Positions 32,333 through 45,210 of a DNA stretch of 64,000 nucleotides are shown piece by piece. Positions within the stretch are counted from its first letter, which is position 1, and every line of letters starts with the position of its first letter. The notes beneath the pieces are model-generated. The model saw only the letters and a program-made list of their open reading frames with translations, did no database searches and had not been told where the DNA came from. Origin of the DNA: Rallus limicola (Eukaryota > Chordata > Aves > Gruiformes > Rallidae); the NCBI GenBank assembly GCA_022605955.1, contig JAKCOZ010000003.1, forward strand, positions 10,363,331 through 10,427,330, written 5' to 3'. Position numbers and translations under genes: made by a program.

Positions 32333-35300
32333 ATTAAACACAAAACAATGGCTGTCCCTTTAAAGTTTTACTTTGAAATATTTTCTGCATATTTTAGCAG
32401 GGGTTACACTGTCCAAGTCCAAACAGAGCAGCACTGGAGTTTTGACAAAGACTTAAGGTTCTTTGCAACCAAATTTCTCTAGAAAGGACAACATGGTAGT
32501 TGGGGTGGAAGCACAAGCCCAGCCTAGATGTCAGGGCTGGGGAAAAGAAGGCTAGATTTCTTGAAGTCAAAGTAGGCATAGAAACAATTTTTCTCTGCAT
32601 CATTTAGCAAGTCTTTTAACTAATTTAGCTTGCTTTCTTCACCTGAAGTGCTTGCAGATGCATCCAACTGGTTCCAGAGATGCAGCTCAAGAGAGCTCCC
32701 CTCATGGTGCGGATTAGACATGGCCATTTTTGCATTATTATTGAAAACATTTCACCTTATAAGATAAAGGTGTTGGTGCGGTAATGGCAAAAAGCAAACG
32801 CATCATGGAGTCACAGAGAAGGCAACACTTTTCCATCCCTGCATTCTCCATACCTGTTTATTAACAGAAATACGGCACTTGCAGAACACTTGTGCTCAGA
32901 TGAGGTGATCACTTAAAAAAGTTCATATGCTATGAGGCACAAAACTCTAATAGGTTTTAAAGGAAGTTCTTTCTGAAATGGCATCAAGTGCTCAAGCCTT
33001 TCAGTAGACACTGGTCTTGTTCTGCGAGCCAGGAGGGGACAAACCAAGTGACCTTTATGGATGAGATGAGACCTATAGATCTCTCAATACTTAGACCTGC
33101 CAGGCTGTGAATGAATGCCAACTCCCTGCAGCAGGGCTTTGACAGACACAATTGGTGTCTCACCACTCTTTAGACTTTGCTGTGGGCATAGATGAACTGC
33201 AAAAGGGTCTCTGGCCACAACAAACAGGACAAGGCTTGCCAGAGCTGTGAGACTACCTAGGACTTGGTGGAGACCGTCTCAGGTCCTTTATGGGGCTCAG
33301 GCAGGCGAGGCCTATGTAGGCTGCCATGCATGCTGGTGCATTCCCCTGCGGATTAGCTTTGGAAGGAGTGTGGTGCTGGAGGAATGTCTTCCCGGTGCAA
33401 CCTGAAACCTGTGGTCTGCAACAGCCTGAAAAGCTGGGTGGATGGCAGCAGCTCTGGCTGTGCTGTGACCCCTTAGCCGTGTGTCAGGGCTGTGTCATGG
33501 AGGATGACCTCTGCGTGCCCAGACTAGGGGACCTGGATAGGAGTGGTGGCCTTATATACTGTGTGGCTGGGTTGGAAAGACCATCCCCCAAGAGCAAGGG
33601 ACTGCAGGAAAGGACACTGCTGGCAGGCTTGGTTGGATTTAGTTAGCACATTCAGCTGATGCCTGCAGCACCAAGGCCCACCACCCCGCTGAATAAGATG
33701 GATGGTTGGTTATGGGGAAACGGGTTTTCATTCCAACAGCCTGGGGCTTGAGGGTCCTTTCCCCTCCCTCTTACATCCATCTGCTTGACACCGCTGTCAG
33801 TGTAGTCACAGTCCTAGTTCCAGAGCCACCTGCAAGCACCCATATCAGTGTGGCATCAAAAGCTGTGTGCAAGCTGCATGCCCTTTCCTACAACCCCCTG
33901 GAGCAAAGAGGGTCATCTCTGTGGTCAGGAAAGCAATGTTAGTTCATGTTGCTCTTCTGAGGACCCCTAGCAAGACCAAAATAAAACTTGGTCAGCATCT
34001 GGTGCTCATCCCAACTCAGTCCATCACAGAGTTCAGCCTCCCCCCACGGTGTTCACTTGAGGGGCTGACCATAGCAGGCTTTCTGACCCCAAAACTTCAC
34101 CTAGCCCTAGGCGCCACCTGTGTGGCAGTCCAGTGGTGCCGCCTCACTGCTGCACTGCCGACGAGTGACGGGTGTTCCCGGCTGCGTGCGCCTCTGGGGC
34201 CGTGGCTGGGTGTGGACAGAAGCATATCTCGCGGGGCTGCTCTGCACAAAGCTGTTTTCTGATGAGCTCACCACGGGGTCAGCGCCAGAACAAGGGCAAA
34301 CAGAGCGTAAAGAGTGTTTGCACCCACACGCTAGCCCAGTGCAGCCCATGTTTGGTTACTGGGATTTAGCTCCTTATCAAATTCCTGCCAGATTATTGCT
34401 CAACCTCCTTATTGGGGCAGCAGCCTTGTGCAGGCAGGTGAAGGCATTAGGCCTGGTCCACCTACCAGGCAATACCTTCTCAGGCAGCTCCCTCTTTGGG
34501 GTTTGTTGCTGCTTCCTATCTAGGAGGGTGCCAGACCCCGCTGCCTCTAGTAGGAGCTGGTCCAACATTAAATATACCGGGAGCCTCAGGCTCAGAGCTT
34601 ACTTGTCATCCTGCTTGGTGGAGCCAGATGAGATCTGTCTCAGCTGCCGGACTCCTGTCTGGTCAGCTAAATGCCAAGGCAGAGTAACAACTACAAGTCT
34701 GGAGAACATGTGAGATGGAAAGCTGCACCTCTGGCTTATGATCTGGCTGAGAGTATCTGCATCTCTTTGTTCGTTACAAAGCCCTGGGGGCAAGTAAATC
34801 TTCAGATCTGTTCAGAAGGAGGTGGGAAAGGAGGGCAGTGAGTTCTGAAGGCACTGCAGAAAAGCCACAGCAGACCCAGAGAATGCCATTTCCATCGTGA
34901 GTTGATAGGAGGAATGGAACATGGTCCCTTCCCTGTAAAACAGGATAACAGCTGTTGCCTGAATTTGGAGTATCCACCATGACAGGTGGCCCTGGGACCT
35001 GCTGGTGACAGAAGCAGCTGGACTGAGCTGCCCCCAGAAGTTCCTGACCTCCAAGCCTGCCAAGCTCTGCTGAAGAGAAATGGAGGCTGAGTCACACTGC
35101 TGTGCACAACAAAGCCTGGTAGGGCCGGGGTCATGGCCACAGAGAGGCAGAAGCAAGGGACCAGGGTGGTCCCAGCAGTATGAACTGACCTTAGCTAGAT
35201 CTGACCTCCGCTGACCTCAGCAATGCTCTGCACTCATTTATTCACTGTTAAGAAACGATTTTGCATCAAAAGCATGGCATCACTTCCCATTCTCCACCCT

Positions 35301-37173
35301 ACCTTCCCTCCTCTGTGAACCAACAGAACAGCAGCTGCTATGGGATCAGGCTGAACGGCTTTCTGCATCTTATGCTCCAGGGAGCCTGAATCCTGTACAT
35401 TTTCATTCCAGACCTTCAGCCCATTCCTGGCATTATCCTGGTTCAGCCCCAGTTTTCGCTCTGTGAACTGGGATAATGGTACTGCATGTCCTTCCCCAGC
35501 AAGGTCTGATAGGAAACATCTGAATCCAAACCTCTGTGCTGACTCATTACCACTCAGGCCTTTAAAACGTTCCTGTGCAGCGGTTTTTTCTCCCAGAACC
35601 TTTCCCAGCCTTCTAGGCATTGAACATACATAGATGGCACAGCGCCGGAGTGAGACACTGTGCCCTTCCTAAATGGTGCCTGAGGTTCTTCTCAATATTT
35701 TTTTGCTTGTTTGTTTTCATAGTATTCCATTTCTTTGATTTTTTGTTGTGTTTATTTGTTTTGGAAGCCTAGAGGGCTTTCAGGAGGGGTCACTTAGGGA
35801 GAGAGGCAGCAGAAAGACAGACGTTTCTTTCTGGGTTTGTTCTGAGTCAGAATAAGAGGTTTGGTGCACAGATTTATGAAGGGACTTGGGATCTAACTGT
35901 GCTGCCTGAACACCTCTCTTGGCCCAGCAATGGAGGCACCTGGAGCTAATACATATGTAACTTTTCCTAGGCAGTATCTGCACTACTGTGCGAGGCAACT
36001 CTTGGCCAAGTGGAAAGCAAATTACCACTGCTCGCAGAACTGGAGCTGAGCTGGGAAAGACCTTCTGCTCCCAGTGCTTAGACCAAGTTCACTGGAGGTG
36101 TCTGGTGCTGGCAGTACCCAGACCTCCTCCTACCTGAGCCTGCAGGGATAAGGACAGGAGGACACTCAGGCTTCCATGGCTTCTGGCTCTGCGGGTGGGC
36201 TGTAGGTAGGATGGGTGGCAGGTCCCATGGTCCCCAGGGTCCGACTGGTCCCAGGGCATGGGAGTGACCAGATTAGCAGCAGCACCAAGAAATATGTATC
36301 TCTATGTGGAAGGATGAGCCCCGCGACATGTTCTGCTCTTGGCACTGAGCAGGGCTGAGGGACAGCTGCTAGCACTGCTCTGGGCACCCAGTGACCATGG
36401 TGGCAGGTGCCAACTCCCTTTAGGGACTGGAGAGGCCTGGGAGTGTCTCTCCTGAATTGGTCAGCAACATCTTCCTGACTGGTTTATCTACTGAAGAGGA
36501 GCAAGAGCCAGGCTACCCCACCTTGAGCTGTGCTACATGCCACTCTGGGCTTGGGGGAGCCACAGTCTCCAGCTGAAATAGCACAGGTCTCTGAGAGGGT
36601 CATTTGGCAGACACGGCTGCCCCTGCCAGAAGGGGCCCATTGTGCCTGTCCTGCTCCAAAGACTTCTGGAGTGCTGTTACATGAAACAGCCAGTGCATAG
36701 AATGCATAAGCATTCCTCTGAGCAGAAGCATAAGTGATGCTGACCCTTGGTTCCTCTTTCTGGCCCATTGATCTTTAAATAGCTTAGCCTTAGCAGAAGG
36801 GCCTCAGACACCTCCTCCACATGCCCTCCCACTCACGGGCCATCACGTAGCCTAGAGAAACATGATTTGCTCTCCAGAGAGAGGAGGTGTGACCCCTTCA
36901 GGGTCTCTTCATCAGGCAGAGAAGAGATCAGCATGGGGAGCCAGCAGCTGCGGTTGGGTGGGAGAGTGATCTGTACTTCCATAGCAGAGCAAAGATGCTC
37001 TCAGAAGAGGGGGGGCACAGTTTCTGTGCAGCAGGATGTGGGTTTCCACTGCAGACCTGCTCCCAGTGCTCCCCACTGCCCAGCACACCTGCTCACATGA
37101 AGAAGGGCCAAATGTCCAGCATACAGCTCAAGGACAGGGTGACCTAGCAGCTCCAGGGAAAAAAATAGTGAAG

Positions 37174-37188
37174 AAAAAAAAAAAAAAA
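37174..37188. repeat. Poly-A tract
   Basis: Fifteen A, with no retrotransposed sequence recognised in front of it. Confidence 0.85.
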
Positions 37189-38616
37189 GCAGCTTGTTTT
37201 TTGGAGCTGGGCTGGACTCTGAAAGGGGACTGTATTCACAGATCAGCACCTGAGCGTCCTCGCTGTGTTCATGCTTGATTACCAGCAGGCTGCTGAGTAA
37301 CTTCTGGGTAACAATATTCCCCAAATATGGCCCTGCAATGATTCATCAGAAGAACCCTTATCTTCATCTTTCGAAAGCGTTAGTCATTTTGATGAAGAAA
37401 CAGCTTCCTGCTAGCTGGATGGGCGGCTACCGGCACAAATGGCTGGTGCTCAGAGCGAAGAGCCTGTGATCTGCTGGTTGGCTGAGGGCTGTTCTTCAGC
37501 CCCAGAGCCAGGATAATCCTAGGTGGGAACATCCGCAAAAGGGTCAGCTGTTAGAGGCATTTAAGTGCCTTTACTTTGGTATCTGGAGACCTGCTGGGAA
37601 GCTGAACCCTATGGAAGACCTTCGGTGACCTCTTTCACAAGTCTTGGGGGTAGGTTTCTAAATCACTGAGGCACGTCTGAAGGCTTCGCTCTCTGTTTTC
37701 TCTGTCACTGGGCTTTCAGACAATTGCATCCTTGTCACACATTTGTCAAAGAGAAGGGGGGATGAAGAAAGAAATTTCAATAGTCTCAGGGTTTTGCTTA
37801 CAGCTGCGTTAATGCTGAATAGCACACGGAGGTAGAAGGGATATCCTGAACAATGTCTGGTCTCCGGGCAGAATCCGTTTCCCATGACAGTGCCTTTCTG
37901 AGGCAGGAATGCCAGCATGAAGCAAAACTTATTAAAGTAGTAAAAGAAGAAGTCTCTATTGTGTCCTGCGTGACAGAATAATCCTCCTTCGAGAACAGAC
38001 TGCTGTCATTTTCCCTCCCATCTGTGAATTTTGGCTTCAGTCAAGTTTGTGATTTTCACAAAGTATAAAATTAAAGTCCCAAGCCTTAAAAGCAATCCAA
38101 CCAAACCTGCAGGATCTTCCTGCAGACGTGACCACGGCTGCGGATGCAGCTTCCCTACACAGATTCTAAAATGTCTGACTGCATCGAGCTGAAATAGGGT
38201 TCCCTGTTAGGAGCTATACTCGGCAAAAAGAAGCACTTTCCACATCTCCATCTGTTCCACTGGCTAAACATCAGTCCCCTTTTTCAATGTTTATTCACAG
38301 GTTACCATTCTTGTCCTGATTTCTCTTTAAACCTTTCCTTGCTGAAGTAGCTGTGAAAACCCACAGACAATAATTTAGACTTATCAGGTGAGTAATGCTG
38401 CCTTGCTGCTATTTCCCTTTCTCCAGCTCCTTGTGCCCTCTGCTTGTTCCATCTTTCTCTTCTGTGTTTGTACCCTGGACTAAAGTGTCTCAGCTCACAG
38501 CTCAGCATCTTAAGTGTATTAATAATCAATCACAAGTGTCAACATCTCTATACAAGAGTTGAATACACCAAATGAAAGCGAAACAAGGAGGGTTTTTTGT
38601 GGGTTTTGATTGAGGG

Positions 38617-38643
38617 TTTTTTTTCTTTTCCTTTTTTTTTTTC
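38617..38643. repeat. T-rich tract
   Basis: T-rich run with two isolated C interruptions, of simple-repeat type. Confidence 0.8.
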
Positions 38644-39044
38644 TTGGTAGGCATGTAATTCCAGCAACACTCATTGGAAATGGTGTCCCCAGAATCAGCC
38701 CTGGGAGGGCTCACCAGCAAGTGCAGCACTTGAAACTCAGCATGGATACCACTCAGGTTTTCTCTTTCCCACCCAGAGGCAGATCATTAATGCAGTTTTG
38801 GAAGCCTCTTTGAGTTCTGAGAAGCCACAGAGCCTCTGGCTGCAGGATCTTGAAGTACATTGGCAGCAGGACTGGGGCCACTGGTGCTCTTGATGGCACC
38901 CAGCAAACCAGAATCCCAACCAATGGGATGCCTGAGCATCCTGGGTTGTTATAGTTGGACAGGAAATCTTGGGGCCAAGGCACAGATACGTTCAGGTAAC
39001 AGGCTTCTGATGAGACATATCAAGAGACTCTTCAAGGACAAGGT

Positions 39045-39140
39045 GCTGAGAAACCCATTCAAGCTTTGAAGATAGCAGAAGGTTGGACCAGAGACCTCTG
39101 GTAGTTACTTCCCACGTAAATCTTCCTGTGATTTGATGAC
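39045..39140 (+). mobile_element. Possible CR1 3' remnant
   Basis: AGCAGAAGGTTGGACCAGAG ACCTCTGGTAGTTACTTCCC with CTTCCTGTGATTTGATG at the end resembles the last part of a plus-orientation CR1. Short and diverged. Confidence 0.5.
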
Positions 39141-40735
39141 AAAAAAATCTGAACAGGACCAGCAAGCAGCTGTGTGAATGTTCTGTCTTCATTTTTATGT
39201 TCTTTTGACTCAAAATACGGTATTTTCCTGGTGGCAGATGACACATTCTTGTTGGTGGAAGTAGGCATGACAGGTCTTCTTCAAACAGTTGAGCAATTCA
39301 CGCCTCCTCTACAGCACCAGGTTCACCCTTGACATGGTGCCTGTCCTTAGCAGATCGATCTCTTTGGTCTGTCCTCCAGGCTCACAGGTGTTGTTCCCGT
39401 GTCCTGCTGCAACAACCATCAGCCACTGCTGTGACTGCCTGAAGAAAACCAAATGCAGGTAAAAGGCCCTCTCTGAGCACACTCACTGGGATCCTTTTGG
39501 GCTCTGGGCAAACCCCATTTGTTGTGTTTTGACTGGAATAAAACTGTGCTGGTGATCAGCTATCTTTTTTGAATACAAATGCTGAGAGCATTATAAATGC
39601 ACACCAGAGAGCCAGAAATTGCTATTTGTAATATGACTGTGATTCTGCCATTAAAGGAAAACCAGTTTATTTTTTTCTGGGGATTGGGAAGAAGCTAGTG
39701 ATGGATTAGATACTGCTTTTAAACAGTCTTTTCTGGAGTAGACCATGTCCTCAGGTCCATGACCACAGGGGAAAGAACAAATGTTGGGGATGCCCAGATG
39801 GTGGGATCCAAATTCTCAGCTCAACAGACTGCATAAAAGGCCCAAAGACAGGGGTTTTTAACTTCATGTGCCCAGGGTGAGCCTAAGCCCTTGGACACCA
39901 GCCACTGCAGAGAGAAGGATGCCAGAGACAGCCCTGAGACCTGGCTAGGCTCCTGTGAGGTCCCTGCCTGAGAACCCCTGGGCAGCTGGGTGCTTCTGGT
40001 GTCATCCCATTGCTGTCTTGTGAGATCAGGCTGGGTATTTGGTGGAGCACAGAGAGAACCTAACATGTCAGACACCAGTACCGGTGCTGCTGGGACCTTC
40101 TCTTTGCTGGTAAACACTATCCAAATTTGTCTCTGGCCCTGGACGCTTAAGTGACTTGTTACTGCCTTCCTCACAAAAGAATTCCTCACCACTTTCTAAG
40201 CTACACAGCTCCAAATCTGATGACAGCTCAGCACTGATTACTTAGGGATTTCTTGCATTTTTGAGACAGAAGTCTGTCAGTAAGGAAATCAGACCATCGA
40301 CGACTTGGTTGCTAGTTTGCCAATAATTTATTATGCAGCCTTAAGATTCAGACTGTCTCATTTTGAAAGATCTGCTGTAGCTGAAGCAGATGGATTTGGT
40401 AAAGGTGGTACTGCACTGCGGTTAGAGCCTGTCCATATAGTTTACATACAATGATGCTTGTACACAAACACCCTTGTCGCACACAGGAACACCTGATGGC
40501 AGATAAACAGCATCAGCACCTCAGCTGGAGTTTCCCAATGCACACTTTGGCCAGTAAAGGTGTGCTTTGATGGCAAACTAAGTTATTTCTTGAATTTGAT
40601 CCAAACTGACAAATAGTTTTAATTGAAAAGAGGAGAGTGGAAACAACGCGCTTTGACATTTTTCAAATGAACTCCTTTGCTTTTTTCCCATGTGGAGCTT
40701 CCAGTTTGAAACTCAGTTTGAACAGCTGATTTTTT

Positions 40736-40772
40736 AATTATTATTATTAGTAGTAGTAGTAATATTATAATA
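40736..40772. repeat. (ATT)n/(AGT)n compound microsatellite
   Basis: ATTATTATTATTAGTAGTAG, then an AT-rich end. Confidence 0.88.
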
Positions 40773-42746
40773 AATGAGTGAAAACCCTCTGAAAGGAAGA
40801 AAAGGGGAGGTTTCCTTTTGGTCCAGGTGAAACGGAATGAATGCTCTGGTTCACACAGTGCCACGCAGTCTCAAACTTGCTTTCCCTGGGTGTTTATATG
40901 CTCTGAACAAATCTCATCTCTGGGAGGATGGAGATCAGGTGAAGCAGGGTGACAGGCACACTACTTCTCAGGCAGGGCCTTGTAGAAATCATTCTTTTAA
41001 AACCCTTAAATCGCTAATTTCTTTGAACTGTGGAAGGATGCAGCTTCTGATTACAATCCCACAACTGTTGCAATGTCGCTCATAAGCATGCCAGTCTGTC
41101 CATACTAAAAAGCCAAAACATGATCCCCTTTTAATTCAAGCTGCATAGAGAAGAGCACCCACTCCCATGGATACCTATGACCCATCAACTCTCACAGCTG
41201 TTGCTCCCCTGTAGGCTGCTCAGGTGGTTTCACTGAGTCCTTCTTACACAATTCAGTGAGTCCCTGCTCTCCAGAAATTGCTGACAGTTGTGTGTCCTCC
41301 ATGTGTGGGATGTGTGGCACAACACGGTGTGTTTGCACAGGTACCACTCCACTTGTGCCTCTATCAGCTGTAAACTTCATCGGAATCAGCATCTTCTCCT
41401 AGATCTTTGGCTACTTTAGTCTGGAAAACAGATGCCTGCTGGATCTGTGTCAGGAATAGTCAGAAATAGGACCTTCCACAGAGAGTTATTTTTTAACAGT
41501 TGCTTGCCTTTTAATCCATGTGACAAGTACATCACAGATCTTCAAGGGATAATAATTAAGCACCTAAAATGAGATTAAGTGGAAGATGCTGGCAAAGCCA
41601 TTTGACTGCTATAATTACCATCCTCCTGTTTACACTGTGCCTTTAGCTGGAGTTTGGGCAGGACTGGTGAGAATCCAGGATCACTCATGGGTGTAAATTA
41701 GCATGAGTCACATTTCCCTGGTTTCCTGCATGGCTGCTGCACATTTCAGATGGAAGCTGGGCAGAAAGGGGAGGAAGATTAGCACTGCTTCCTCCAACCC
41801 AGGATCTCTTGCACAGTTGAAATGTTTCAGCATTTTTAGGGCAGTTCATGCGTCATTGGGGTTGGTGCTGTAGGTCTTCGCACGTCATCTGCTGTCTGCC
41901 TTCACTGCAGTATGAAATGTGCAGCTTTTGCAGTTTCTGTTCAAAGGATGGAGAACCCACACCCCTCTGAGGGGTATGCTGTGGGAGAAACCTCTTCTAC
42001 CACTTGCTTTGCTCAGTCGACATGAGTAAAGATGTCACGTGAAACGACAGGGTGACAAGATGGAAGATGGGGTACTGACAATTATAGCTTCCAGTATCTT
42101 TCAGGTTGAGACACAGTTTAGTTTAAAAGGACATCAGGTTGTGGTACATGGATCTCGACCCCATGCCACCATCCTATGGGTACCGTGTGGGTACACAGCG
42201 ATGGGATATAGTTTGGAAGGCATCTCTTAAAATCAGGGGATTTACAGTACTTCTGTAAGTGGAGCGAGACTGGTGCCAGGCTCCACCTGGGCCTTGTTAG
42301 GCCTGGGTTTATCAGATAGATAAACGAGTACTCAAAATTTCTCTGGTAAAGTTTGGAATGGGAAAGAGAGGCCCTGACTGGAAAAACTGAGATGTCTGAC
42401 AGCCTTTTCAAGAGAGCAAGAGTATGCGAGCAAGCAGAAGGGATGACTGCACATGCATGGGTGTGTGTGCATAAATTTTCCATTTACATAAGGCCTGTTG
42501 GCAGAGACTCTATGAGCTTCAAAAGGAGACAGACCCAAAAGCTCAGAAGATGTATGCTGGAGAAAACAGAAAGGAGCTGGCGGACAGACCTCAAACACAT
42601 GCATTGCATTTAGCTTGTCATTGTTGTTTCGGGGGCATTTCTGTTACAAGGGGACAAATCATGTGAAGTGGAAGGGAGTTTGTGCTTGTGATAACATGTG
42701 AAAGTTGCCACCCTAACCTTTGCCTTCGTTGCAAAAATCCTAAATT

Positions 42747-42762
42747 AAAAAAAAAAAAAAAA
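42747..42762. repeat. Poly-A tract
   Basis: Sixteen A following CCTAAATT; no processed pseudogene is recognised upstream. Confidence 0.85.
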
Positions 42763-44844
42763 GTGAAAGAAGCTGCACTTTGTAGCAGCAAGGATTACTG
42801 TGTGTGCCACCATGCTGAGGGAGTTGAAGAAACTGGTAGCAAATCTGTGATGGCGAGCCAGAGCAACAACATGTGATATGGCAGCATCCTGCTGTGAGAA
42901 GTCCAGGGAAGCAGGTGAGGAGAACTTGGTGTTATTAAGCTTCAGGAGAGGACATTGTTCCTGTCTCTCTGTTGTCCACTTCCTCTGTCTCTTCTGGGAC
43001 ACGATGCCATGAAGACTTTTGAGTTTAATTTCCCCTACTAGGCCTCTGAATGGAAGCTGAAACCAGTGTACATCAACCCTCCTAAAATAGGACTTTTCTT
43101 CCTGTTGCTCCAGTGTCAAGAGCAAGCACAGAGATGCCAGCCTCTGGGTGCTCCATGCCTGAGGGCTGGGGGCACCAACTTGGGCCAGGCACTGGATGCC
43201 TGGGAGTCATCTACCAGGGCAGGCTCTTCTTCGAGGCAGCATGTGCTGGGCCACCCTGGCAAGGTCTCCAGATGTCCCATTCTCTATCTCCAGAACTGTT
43301 ACATCTCCTTTGATGCCACCCCTGGGAAACCACAAAATTATCCCCAAACTATTTCCAATTTCTGTCTCATGGGGCTGAGATCAGCTTAACATCCTGCAGC
43401 TTTGACTGACTTCTGTGCATAGGAAAGGGGAGGAGTGAACATTGAGACAGGTCTAGGAAAGTCTCAGGGGGAAGAGGAGACACTAATCACTTTGGCAAGA
43501 GGGGATTTTCTCTCAAAAATGGCAAATACTTTGTTAAGAGCTGGGAAAATTTGGAGCTGTGAGGCCTTTTTGTTGAAAAATAGTGGAGAAATTTTGTGCG
43601 GGATTTGTTAAAAGCTATTTATGGTTGAAAGACTTTTTTTAAAGAATAAGAAGAGATATTCCACTGAAAAAGCTGAAGTTTGAATGTAAACTTACACAAC
43701 CACAGCAAGCTGCTTTCCAGTGAGTAGAACTAGCTGCAGCCAGGTATTATCAAATGAGACCCTGATGGAGCTGTGCTCCACTGTGCATAGCACTGCTCAC
43801 ACACCCTCACATCTGTATGGAGGGATTCCTGCAAAAGCCTTTCCTCCAGCCTGCTGCTGACACACAGGCACAAAAGCCAGATGCATTGAGAAATATGCTG
43901 CCGGTGACAGCCCTCTTTACCTTCAGGACATCTCCCCAAGCCTCCAGAACCTACTTGTGCCTTCCCAGCCATGTTTGGAGATCTCTCACTTCCACTTGTC
44001 TGCTTGCCTCCATCCTTCCAGAGATGTGTAGTGATGGCATCACTGGCCTGTCTGCTGCTGAAACCCCATCCCTTCCACATACAATCCCCATGGGTCCTTC
44101 CAGGAAAGAGAATATCACACAGTTACTTCCTGAGGAAGTAAAGCAAGTCTGGCCCCTCCACCAGCTCTTTTCACACCACATAAGGCCTGGAGGGGCTCAC
44201 CTCTGCTCTGAAGCAGTCCCACCATAAGCTCAGCAGATCCTTCCTAAGTCTATGGGCATTTCCTGCTGATCCACACTCAGCAACTTCAGCGCTGCCTTTC
44301 CTACTCTGCAGAACTCCTGTCTGTCCCTGCTTTCCCTTGTCCTTTATGACCCTTCCCACCTGCTGCAAAGCAGGTGGAAATAGCCAGTGGCTGATATCCT
44401 AACGCTGTTTTGGTCATGATGTGGCTGTTCCTCCAAAAATCTGTGATGTGACAAGCTTTGCTCTACAGAAATTAAACAGCACTAGCACCCATGTCATTAA
44501 CTTTTTTACACATGGCCATCAGACACATCTGGGGAAAAGTTTAGCTTTGCTTTCTGAGGTCTCCAGGGGGGGTGCAGCTGGGAAGGACAGCCAGCGAGGG
44601 GCTGTTCCTTCAAAATGCAGAGGTGGATACATTTCTTCTCAGTATGAGGCATGTGGTTACCAACACTCCTATACTTACACTCCATAACACAGGCCCTATC
44701 CTCATATACTTTATCTGTGCAAGGTGTTGCTGTTGAAGCTGATGGTATTGAGAGAGGTCTCAGAATGACCACTGCAGAGCTTCTGCATGAATCAGAGACA
44801 GGTGTACATCTGATGGTCTTCAGCCAAACCCCCTGCTCAAAGCA

Positions 44845-45210
44845 GAGCTCACCAAAGCTAGGTCAGGTGAGGTTGCCGAGGACCTTGTCCTGCCAGTCTG
44901 TTGAATCTCCAAGGATGGAGATCTCACCACCCCTCTGGTGCCTGTCCCTGAGCTGCATCAGTCTTGTGAAAGGAATTTTTACATATGTCCAGGCAGAATT
45001 TTCCCTGTTATAATTGGGGTCTATTGCTTCTTGACCTTTCCCTGCAGACATGGGAAAAGAGCGCCCCCCCCCGTCCTGTGTAGCCCTGTGAGGCAGTGCA
45101 TGACTGCAGCTGGGTATCCCTTTGACCTCCTTCTCTCCAGGCTGAACAGGCCCAATGCCCTTTCATCCCAACTGTTGCTAAGTAGTTCATATCCTGTGCT
45201 GCATCAAAGG
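44845..45210 (-). mobile_element. Old CR1 LINE fragment
   Basis: Reverse-complement CR1 order: GATGGAGATCTCACCACCCC TCTGG, then a diverged middle, then CTTCTCTCCAGGCTGAACAG GCCCAATGCCCTTTCATCC. Includes a 10-C run near 45063. Confidence 0.75.

Larger units (their letters stand above)
30941..44844. other. FOXE1 upstream desert, central part
   Basis: No gene recognised over about 14 kb. It holds microsatellites, homopolymers, a possible CR1 remnant near 39.1 kb and the candidate AT-rich regulatory block near 31.1-31.4 kb. Confidence 0.55.
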